Below are positions 37,945 to 44,298 of a DNA stretch of 64,000 nt, one piece after another (the first letter of the stretch is position 1; each line of letters begins with the position of its first letter). Source of the stretch: Halopseudomonas litoralis (GTDB taxonomy: Bacteria; Pseudomonadota; Gammaproteobacteria; Pseudomonadales; Pseudomonadaceae). A model generated the notes under the pieces. It had not been told where the DNA came from and searched no databases. It worked only from the letters and a program-made list of their open reading frames with translations. The position numbers were made by a program, and so were the translations under genes. The stretch spans positions 2,046,001 through 2,110,000 of the forward strand of contig NZ_LT629748.1 in assembly GCF_900105005.1 (NCBI RefSeq). The letters are read 5' to 3'.

Positions 37945-38301
37945 TCAGTTGACGGGCCGCAAGTGGCGACGCGCCGGCGTATCGATCAGCCGCTCGAAGA
38001 TCATCTTCACTGGGACGGCATGGCAGATGCCGGAATTGGGATCAACCAGCATGGCCACCCTGCCGGTGCTGCCGCTGATGTCCATGTAGCGGCTGTCTTC
38101 GCCGGAAACGAGGTCGCCGTAGGCGTAGGAGGTTATGTTCTGAGCGGTCGCCTCAGAACACTCAAAGCAGCCCATCAGGTAGGCAACGCAGCGGCTGAAC
38201 AGGCACTGATCGTGGCCCAGGTGCTGAGCCTGGTGGCGAGCCATAAAACCCAGCGCGGCTTCCTGAAGTGTTTCCTGGTAGTCCTTTTTAAATGCTTTCA
38301 T
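37945..38301 (-). CDS. Phage early protein of unknown function
   Basis: 118 residues: an N-terminal helical part (MKAFKKDYQETLQEAALGFM ...) with three cysteines and a C-terminal part (AMLVDPNSGICHAVPVKMIF). It overlaps the end of the Ogr-like gene by 14 bases. No family is recognised. Confidence 0.6.
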   Translation of the reverse strand: MKAFKKDYQETLQEAALGFMARHQAQHLGHDQCLFSRCVAYLMGCFECSEATAQNITSYAYGDLVSGEDSRYMDISGSTGRVAMLVDPNSGICHAVPVKMIFERLIDTPARRHLRPVN

Positions 38302-38584
38302 CGGTCAGTTCCTCGTCGTCAAGCAGATCAAGTTGTTCTTCTTCTGAAGGGGGCATTGCTTCGCGCCGGACGCGGCTGGGAGCCGGTGGGAGCACCGCTG
38401 CTGGATTGGGCATGGAGCTGGGGCTCAGCTCATAGGTCATCTCGAACCGGGCGTAACAGGACCAGCTGCACACCTCGTTAGTGCATTGCAGGTAGGTGTC
38501 ACGCAGGAAGATGTGCACGCCCTCGCTGGTGCGGATCCGCACTTTGCTGCGGCAGTGGGGGCACACCAGTTTGTAGGTGCTCAT
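38288..38584 (-). CDS. ogr: Ogr/Delta-type late gene activator
   Basis: 98 residues. The N-terminal 50 residues match the Ogr/Delta zinc-binding pattern: CPHC, a gap of about 28, then CTNEVC before WSCYARF. Ogr proteins of P2 and Delta of P4 bind dyads upstream of late promoters and recruit RNA polymerase. The tail (PSRVRREAMPPSEEEQ and an acidic end) is longer than in P2. Unlike P2, the gene lies inside the early operon and not beside gene D. Likely targets are the two TGTAG-N9-CTACA dyads. Confidence 0.82.
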   Translation of the reverse strand: MSTYKLVCPHCRSKVRIRTSEGVHIFLRDTYLQCTNEVCSWSCYARFEMTYELSPSSMPNPAAVLPPAPSRVRREAMPPSEEEQLDLLDDEELTDESI

Positions 38585-38589
38585 CGTTC

Positions 38590-38778
38590 TCAGTCTCTCC
38601 CGTTATTGATTGGGTACAGCGCCCGGCCACGGCCGGTTAACTTGATGGCAGCCCGGCGCAAGCGGGCCTTGATCAGCCATTCCGCTGCCTGCTCGCAGCT
38701 CTGCAGGCCATAGCGCCGCTGGATGCGTTCAAGCAGTTCGCGGTCGGCTTCGTCGAATTCAAAATGGGCTTCGGGCAT
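38590..38778 (-). CDS. Small phage early protein
   Basis: 62 residues (MPEAHFEFDEADRELLERIQ ...), with a ribbon-helix-helix-like or short helical fold (LQSCEQAAEWLIKARLRRAA). Between the Ogr-like gene and another small DNA-binding candidate. Unknown function. Confidence 0.55.
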   Translation of the reverse strand: MPEAHFEFDEADRELLERIQRRYGLQSCEQAAEWLIKARLRRAAIKLTGRGRALYPINNGRD

Positions 38779-38805
38779 AAGTAAGTAACTCTGCTGGCAC
38801 TGGGT

Positions 38806-38997
38806 TCAGGCGATCGCCCGTTCTACATTGGGCTCTGCCAGAAGCAGGTCCCGCGCTTCACTCAGGGCAAGACGGCGCAGCAGCTCGGCCTGGCTCAGCC
38901 CGGTGTAGTTCACCAGGGCGTCGATCAGGCCTTGCTCGTAGTCGTCCAGGTTCAGCGTGGCGCGGTGCTTACGAATGCGTTTTGGGTCGGGATACAT
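38806..38997 (-). CDS. Ribbon-helix-helix-like small regulator
   Basis: 63 residues. HRATLNLDDYEQGLIDALVN followed by TGLSQAELLRRLALSEARDL fits a MetJ/Arc-type ribbon-helix-helix protein. It is probably a DNA-binding regulator of the early region; the target is unknown. Confidence 0.6.
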   Translation of the reverse strand: MYPDPKRIRKHRATLNLDDYEQGLIDALVNYTGLSQAELLRRLALSEARDLLLAEPNVERAIA

Positions 38998-39008
38998 GTT
39001 GGCGTTCC

Positions 39009-39194
39009 TTATGCCTGAGCCTGATAACGCTGCATGCCCTGCACAATCAGTAGGCGGGCCATTGCAGACATGGAGCGAGCCTCTTGGTCGGCCATCTTGA
39101 CCAGCTGGGCGCGCTCTTCCGGCGTGAGGTGGGTCATCAGCGGCACACTGCAGCCGCGCGGCGATGGGGAACGGGGAATGGTCTTTGTGGTCAT
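39009..39194 (-). CDS. Arc-like small DNA-binding protein
   Basis: 61 residues. VPLMTHLTPEERAQLVKMAD then ARSMSAMARLLIVQGMQRY resembles the Arc/CopG fold. It is followed 11 bases later by the other ribbon-helix-helix candidate, so the pair may act together. Confidence 0.6.
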   Translation of the reverse strand: MTTKTIPRSPSPRGCSVPLMTHLTPEERAQLVKMADQEARSMSAMARLLIVQGMQRYQAQA

Positions 39195-39245
39195 GTCTTA
39201 CAACCTCTTATAAAGTGATACAAAATGACGGATGGCTGCAAAGCG

Positions 39246-39455
39246 CTATGTGCTCTGCTCTCCGGTCAGGCATTCGCGCATCAAGTTGAGCGGCACCATC
39301 ATGTCGCCGATGGCGAACCGCACGGCAATTGACTGAAGCTCTGGGTCCGTGGCCGGGTCTGGCTCCAACTCCTGCTTGAGCACAGGAAGCGCGGCCTCAA
39401 GCTTGTCGAGCAAAAAACGAAGTTCATCAGCGTGTTCAATAAGGGGGTTATTCAT
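39246..39455 (-). CDS. Small phage early protein
   Basis: 69 residues, acidic and helical (IEHADELRFLLDKLEAALPV ...). Start ATG 39455 has GGAG eight bases before it. Its start codon overlaps, on the opposite strand, the start of the rightward small gene at 39454. Unknown function. Confidence 0.55.
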   Translation of the reverse strand: MNNPLIEHADELRFLLDKLEAALPVLKQELEPDPATDPELQSIAVRFAIGDMMVPLNLMRECLTGEQST

Positions 39456-39675
39456 GGGGTTTCACTCCAAGGGTGAGGTCAGGAGGCTGCAGGGCCGACT
39501 AACCGAGGCTTACGAAAAGGTCATCGCGGTCATGGATGGAAAAGACACCAACCCGGATGACCCCGCGCACGACAGCCGGGTCGAGCGTTGGATTGACAGT
39601 CAGGACCTGCGCTTTGCATTGGCTCACCTGGAGGTCGCCATCAAAGAAATCCGGGGCGATCTGGGGAAGCGATAG
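39454..39675 (+). CDS. Small helical phage protein on the opposite strand
   Basis: 73 residues from ATG 39454, with AAGGGGG at good distance. The sequence (EVRRLQGRLTEAYEKVIAVM ... LEVAIKEIRGDLGKR) looks like a folded helical protein. It lies antiparallel to the early operon and reads toward the repressor. A minus-strand frame (39499-39738) covers the same bases and has a very strong ribosome site, so which one is real is not settled. Confidence 0.5.
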   Translation: MGFHSKGEVRRLQGRLTEAYEKVIAVMDGKDTNPDDPAHDSRVERWIDSQDLRFALAHLEVAIKEIRGDLGKR

Positions 39676-39738
39676 ATCCCTGGTTACCGCATGAGGGCGC
39701 TTGCCGGCGCACTGCTCTTTGCTGGGGTGGTTGGTCAT
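39499..39738 (-). CDS. Possible first gene of the leftward early operon
   Basis: 79 codons from ATG 39738 (MTNHPSKEQCAGKRPHAVTR ...), preceded by AAAGGAGAG, the best ribosome site in this area. The protein sequence itself is not convincing after residue 30 and it overlaps the rightward gene at 39454-39675. It may encode a Cox-like regulator or only serve as a leader. Confidence 0.35.
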   Translation of the reverse strand: MTNHPSKEQCAGKRPHAVTRDLSLPQIAPDFFDGDLQVSQCKAQVLTVNPTLDPAVVRGVIRVGVFSIHDRDDLFVSLG

Positions 39739-39764
39739 TGGGTCTCTCCTTTGGATATACATTG

Positions 39765-39864
39765 GTAACCACTCGGTTACTTAAACCGTTAAACAAACTG
39801 TAAGACGAGATAATAATGGTACCGAACGGTTCTTTTGTCAACATGGAAAATCACCGAATGGTTT
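39765..39864. promoter_or_regulatory. Repressor/early control region with three operator-like dyads
   Basis: Three sites share ACC-N4-GGT: GTAACC-ACTC-GGTTAC at 39765-39780 (perfect 6-bp arms), GTACC-GAAC-GGTTC at 39819-39832 and CACC-GAAT-GGTTT at 39852-39864; an extra half-site (AAACCG) is at 39783. They flank and enter the repressor gene, and should let it control both the leftward early operon and itself. Confidence 0.6.
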
Positions 39865-40196
39865 CTATCGGGAGTCGGCTGCGGGAATTAAGAAAAGAAC
39901 AGGGGCAAACGCAGGAGGCGCTGGCCGAGGCAGTGGGCGTGACAAAGAAGACACAAGGAGTTTACGAGCGAGGAGAAAGGAGCCCCGACGCGATGTATCT
40001 GGCAGCCATGGATCGCCTCGGCTTCGATATTCTTTACCTGGTAACCGGGGTGCGTCAGCTACCGCCCGAAGCCTCCCAGGCCGACCACGAGCAAGCTCTG
40101 ATCAATAGCTACCGAACCCTGAGCGAGCAGCAACAAGATTTCGTCCGGGAAACCGTCGCCGCCCTGGCCGCTGCTGCCGAAAGGCAGCGGAAGTGA
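39816..40196 (+). CDS. Phage repressor, Cro/CI-type helix-turn-helix
   Basis: Up to 126 residues. The XRE helix-turn-helix reads SRLRELRKEQGQTQEALAEA followed by VTKKTQGVYERGERSPD. A short C-terminal helical region follows, with no peptidase domain, so SOS-type self-cleavage is unlikely. The start is uncertain: ATG 39816, 39843 or 39858, none with a strong ribosome site. The first choice would place two operator-like dyads inside the coding start. It reads divergently from the early operon, as expected for a lysogeny repressor. Confidence 0.82.
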   Translation: MVPNGSFVNMENHRMVSIGSRLRELRKEQGQTQEALAEAVGVTKKTQGVYERGERSPDAMYLAAMDRLGFDILYLVTGVRQLPPEASQADHEQALINSYRTLSEQQQDFVRETVAALAAAAERQRK

Positions 40197-40329
40197 AAAG
40201 GTAGACGCCTGGATTTCAAAACAAGCAGCAATTCGACCTTATTCCCCCGATGACACGGAAAAAAGGTGTAGAGAATAGGTATCCAACGCTGAATGGCCAC
40301 GGTGGCCCAGCATGGATGGAGCAGTACCG

Positions 40330-40479
40330 ATGTCTGACCTACCTCACAACCCTCGACCCGACAATCCCAAATTAAGCGCCAAGGAAGCGGTGCTCATAGC
40401 AGCATTCCGGCGACTCACCCGCCAGCAGCAAGCCTCCCTGCTGGAAGCCGCCGAGGCCCTGGCCAACTACCCTGGCTGA
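40330..40479 (+). CDS. Small phage protein after the repressor
   Basis: 49 residues (MSDLPHNPRPDNPKLSAKEA ... LEAAEALANYPG). ATG 40330 has TGGAG eight bases before it; an in-frame ATG at 40312 is less likely. The C-terminal helix RLTRQQQASLLEAAEALA resembles the end of the repressor (LSEQQQDFVRETVAALAAAA), hinting at an interaction or shared origin. A strong inverted repeat follows. Confidence 0.6.
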   Translation: MSDLPHNPRPDNPKLSAKEAVLIAAFRRLTRQQQASLLEAAEALANYPG

Positions 40480-40491
40480 CCCCCGCCACCC

Positions 40492-40514
40492 ATGCAGCCG
40501 CTGAGCGGCTGCAT
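40492..40514 (+). terminator. Hairpin after the 49-residue gene
   Basis: ATGCAGCCGC-TGA-GCGGCTGCAT, a perfect 10-bp stem with a three-base loop. No T-run follows, so it may be an attenuator between the repressor unit and the downstream accessory genes. Confidence 0.55.
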
Positions 40515-40565
40515 ACCTACCCTGCCTATATAGTCCTTAAGTCGGTTGTCCCTGATGGCCAGAAG

Positions 40566-41291
<726 letters not shown>

Positions 41292-41328
41292 TGAGCCAGC
41301 TATTCATAACAGTAAAAAGGAACTATGC

Positions 41329-42189
41329 ATGAAAATACATGCCTTCAAGGTAGAGGCAAGCGACCAATCGGCCGCCTTAGAAGATGTGCTCGCGCTGGTA
41401 GCGAAAGAAAAAAAGCTAAATAAAAGAATACGGTTGGTCGCAAAGGCTGAAATCAGAATTGACGCGATAGAAAAAAGAGACGGGCTGTGGTTTATGGAGT
41501 TTGCTAAGTTCAGAGCAACTCAAGGTCCTGGACGCGGAAAGAAAAACGCGAGAACCGAAGGGTTCGACTTCAAGAAGGGAGAAACCTTTGCGGAAGAAAC
41601 CTGTGCCCTTTATGACCCAGCGACTGGGTATATCCTGATTCAATATAACCACTCAGGCGTGCGTTCAGGCGCGATCTGCAACTACCTTAGCGACTACGAC
41701 CAAGCCGCCAGTAATGTTTATACATTCAACCCCAAATTCGATCCTGACACTGAAAGACGCCTGTTGAAAAAGGCTATAAAGAAAAGGTTGATGTTCAAGC
41801 TCGATGTCAGCGCAATGACTGCGGATGATATAAAGCGCGGAGTGGCCCTACGGGATGCGGTAGCCCTTGGGCAAAAGTGCGAGGCAGGCATCATTGATAT
41901 CGAATTGTCTGCGGGCGGTGATAAAACGAATGGCCTCAGAGGCACAGTTTCCAATGTCATGGGGGCTCTGCGAGATCTATCGCAACGAAATCCCGAGGCA
42001 GTGAAAAGCCTGAGGGTTGCAGGCAAAACAGATGAAGACGATGCGATAGAGGTCCTTGACCTGCTAACCCAGCGACTATATGTTGAGCTTGAAGACATCA
42101 AGCCAGGGCTTGATCTCAGGCTGCCACTGGAAGATCGCTGGAAGGGCTTGAGCCGGGCACGCAACTCTTGGAAGAAGATATTAAAGTGA
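41329..42189 (+). CDS. RexA-like cytoplasmic sensor protein (candidate phage exclusion)
   Basis: 286 residues, start ATG 41329 behind AAAAAGGA. Soluble, no signal or membrane segment. Residues 30-70 show an IRLVAKAEIRIDAIEKRDGL / WFMEFAKFR core; then KGETFAEETCALYDPATGYI leads to LIQYNHSGVRSGAICNYL and an alpha/beta domain. The layout and length resemble lambda RexA (279 residues) and the DUF4868/DUF6731-like proteins of defence loci; overall identity appears low. The stop overlaps the next gene's GTG by four bases. The DNA is more A/T-rich than the tail genes, suggesting recent acquisition. Confidence 0.65.
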   Translation: MKIHAFKVEASDQSAALEDVLALVAKEKKLNKRIRLVAKAEIRIDAIEKRDGLWFMEFAKFRATQGPGRGKKNARTEGFDFKKGETFAEETCALYDPATGYILIQYNHSGVRSGAICNYLSDYDQAASNVYTFNPKFDPDTERRLLKKAIKKRLMFKLDVSAMTADDIKRGVALRDAVALGQKCEAGIIDIELSAGGDKTNGLRGTVSNVMGALRDLSQRNPEAVKSLRVAGKTDEDDAIEVLDLLTQRLYVELEDIKPGLDLRLPLEDRWKGLSRARNSWKKILK

Positions 42190-42596
42190 AACTCCTTTTT
42201 GAACGTTTATACCCATATTTTTTTATGTGTATGGCGTTCTATTTCTGGAGTTTACTGAACATATCGCTACCAAAAAATGATTCCCTACTGTCCTCTACTC
42301 TGGGTGTTTCAGGCGTGCTGGTTGGATTCTTGGCCACCAGCAAAGCTATTCTGATCGCGATGAATTCAAAAATTATCGACGACTTGCGCAGTAGCGGCTA
42401 TATGCTCTTTCTGGTTTCCTATATCGGCCAGGCCATATGGATCAACCTGACATTCTGCACCATAAATGTCATCGGTTTTTTCCAGGACCACACACAACCT
42501 TGGTATTCCGGCATCTGGATAGTTTTGGCAGTCGGGTCGCTCCTTTCATTCATGCGAGTTGCCGATACCATGCTGGCGATTTTCAGGCACCACTGA
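42186..42596 (+). CDS. RexB-like four-helix membrane protein (candidate effector)
   Basis: 136 residues from GTG 42186, which overlaps the upstream TGA (GTGA) and has GGAAGAAG before it; a TTG start at 42168 is possible. Four hydrophobic segments lie near residues 8-27, 36-57, 70-95 and 105-130, with a basic/acidic loop before GYMLFLVSYIG. Lambda RexB is 144 residues with four helices and a matching loop-GYM feature. By analogy it would depolarise the membrane when the sensor is triggered. It converges with gene D, overlapping its stop by 14 bases. Confidence 0.65.
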   Translation: MKLLFERLYPYFFMCMAFYFWSLLNISLPKNDSLLSSTLGVSGVLVGFLATSKAILIAMNSKIIDDLRSSGYMLFLVSYIGQAIWINLTFCTINVIGFFQDHTQPWYSGIWIVLAVGSLLSFMRVADTMLAIFRHH

Positions 42597-43860
42597 CAAG
42601 CCTCCCCATTTCCCTCTTCACCGCCCTCTCCGCACTGTGCTTGCTCGCATACAGATGGCTCAGCCGCTTCGGGTTGGTCTGGTCGCCTTCGGTGACCTTG
42701 ATCTGTTTGCCAGTCTTTTCGTCCCGGTACCAGGCGAGAACGCCGGTATAGCCCCCCTCCACCAGCGCCGCCAGATCCGGGTCGTCGGCCAGCTGGTTTT
42801 CCAGCTCCAGACTGGTGAGGTAGCCGCTGTCACTGAGTGAGTGGGTGACGCTCTTGGCCAGCCAGACGGTGTCTGATATCTCCTGCTTTATGCCGCTTAG
42901 GCTGTAGGTCATTTCCGGGATCAGATCCGGCCTGCCGAGGGCCAGCGTGTAGCTGAGCGTGGCAGCGCCGCGCTGCAACCGCTGCCACTCCGCCCGCGCG
43001 GCCTGCAGGGCGCTTTGTTCGTCGGTGTAGACATGCCGCAAGGTCTTGATGTTGTCATCGTTGCCGATGATGGCGTCCAGGCGTTCGGCGCTGTTGTCGT
43101 TGTAGTAATGGGCGCGCACGCCGGTGTAGGCGTCCCGGTCGGCTTCCATCCAGCGGTGGCCGTCGCCATCGCGGCGGGTCAGGGTGATGTGCGGCAGATC
43201 AATGCCGCTGGCGGTCTTGCTGGCTCCCACCGGCATAAGCAGCAGGTGGCCGGCTTTGACGCTGCTGATGGCGTCGTGGTCGCCGGCCAATCTGGTCAGC
43301 AGGTTGGCGTCGGATTCATCGGCCTGGTCCAGGTGCGGCACCGGGATTTTGCCGAGCACTTGATCAATGACCGGCTTGAGGCTGTAGGCGCTGGCCACGG
43401 TGTAGATGATGTCTGCCAGGGTGACGCTATGCCAGCTGCGTTCGCGCTTGCGGGTGAGGCCTGCGCGCAGGTCGGCGCTACTGGCGCGGATGCTGATGAT
43501 GTCCGGCGCGCCGCTGTGCTCAACCTCGTCGACGATGTAGCTGCCCTTGTACACCAGCCCGGTGTCCTGCCAGCCCAGCCAGAGCTGCACGGCGGCCCGG
43601 CGCGGCGGGATGGCCAGTTGACCGTCGTGGTCTTCCAGGGAGAAATCCAGCTGGTCGGCTTCAAGGCCGCGGTTATCAGTCAGGCTGAGACTGAGCAGGC
43701 GCTTTTCGATCTTGGGCGTGATGTCCTGGCCATTGACCACCAGCCGGTAAATGGGCCGGGGATGGTGGGTGGCACGGTTGTATTGGTCGGCGGCATTCTG
43801 CGCACCGTTTTGCAGGGCGCGCGCGGTGTTGCTGGCCAGCCCGGCCAGTCGCTCGATCAT
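42583..43860 (-). CDS. D: Late control/baseplate hub protein gpD
   Basis: 425 residues, P2 gpD family (gp27/VgrG N-terminal fold), forming the hub of the tail tip under the spike. Marks: PIYRLVVNGQDITPKIEKRL, SLSLTDNRGLEADQLDFSLE, AQLWLGWQDTG-like GWQDTGLVYKG, and the C-terminal WYRDEKTGKQIKVTEGD. Its start overlaps gpU by four bases. It is the last gene of the FI-D operon. Confidence 0.93.
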   Translation of the reverse strand: MIERLAGLASNTARALQNGAQNAADQYNRATHHPRPIYRLVVNGQDITPKIEKRLLSLSLTDNRGLEADQLDFSLEDHDGQLAIPPRRAAVQLWLGWQDTGLVYKGSYIVDEVEHSGAPDIISIRASSADLRAGLTRKRERSWHSVTLADIIYTVASAYSLKPVIDQVLGKIPVPHLDQADESDANLLTRLAGDHDAISSVKAGHLLLMPVGASKTASGIDLPHITLTRRDGDGHRWMEADRDAYTGVRAHYYNDNSAERLDAIIGNDDNIKTLRHVYTDEQSALQAARAEWQRLQRGAATLSYTLALGRPDLIPEMTYSLSGIKQEISDTVWLAKSVTHSLSDSGYLTSLELENQLADDPDLAALVEGGYTGVLAWYRDEKTGKQIKVTEGDQTNPKRLSHLYASKHSAERAVKREMGRLVSGA

Positions 43861-44288
43861 CGGAGCAGCCCGCCTACGGTTTCCAGCAGATTGCCGAGCA
43901 GCTCGATACGGCTATCATCCACGCGCTGCAGGGTGATGCTGAACTCGATACGCCGCGGGGCGCCGTCTTTGAAGAACAGGGTATTGGTTTCGCTCAGGTT
44001 GTCGATGACCCACAGGCCGTAGATACGCCCGGTACCCTCTACCAGGGGCCAGGCTTTGCCGCTGTCGCCCATCAGGCGCAGGGCATCCAGTGACAGGCGC
44101 TTGCCGGACAGCTCGGGCACGATCAGGCCGGACAGAGTGATGGTGTCTTCGCCTTTGCCGACGAACTGGCGCACCGGGCCGGCGCCGACCCGGTTGCTGC
44201 TGGGATGCCGCCAGGCGGTTTGCCGCTGAAAGTCCTGGTAGGCGGCGGTGGGCAGGCTGAATACGAACAGCCCCAGGGCCATCATCAT
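43857..44288 (-). CDS. U: Tail protein gpU
   Basis: 143 residues, P2 gpU family (tail tube terminator region). MMALGLFVFSLPTAAYQDFQ and the WRHPSSNRVGAGPVRQFVGK stretch are family marks. Start chosen at ATG 44288, with GAGGTG before it; GTG 44297 is in frame but less likely. It sits between tape measure and D. Confidence 0.92.
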   Translation of the reverse strand: MMMALGLFVFSLPTAAYQDFQRQTAWRHPSSNRVGAGPVRQFVGKGEDTITLSGLIVPELSGKRLSLDALRLMGDSGKAWPLVEGTGRIYGLWVIDNLSETNTLFFKDGAPRRIEFSITLQRVDDSRIELLGNLLETVGGLLR

Positions 44289-44298
44289 GCGTAGCACC

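Noticed and set aside
41329..42596. Naming the pair as Kiwa (KwaA/KwaB)
   Set aside because: Gene order is sensor then membrane protein, as in rexAB, and sizes match Rex better; without a profile search a firm Kiwa assignment is not justified.
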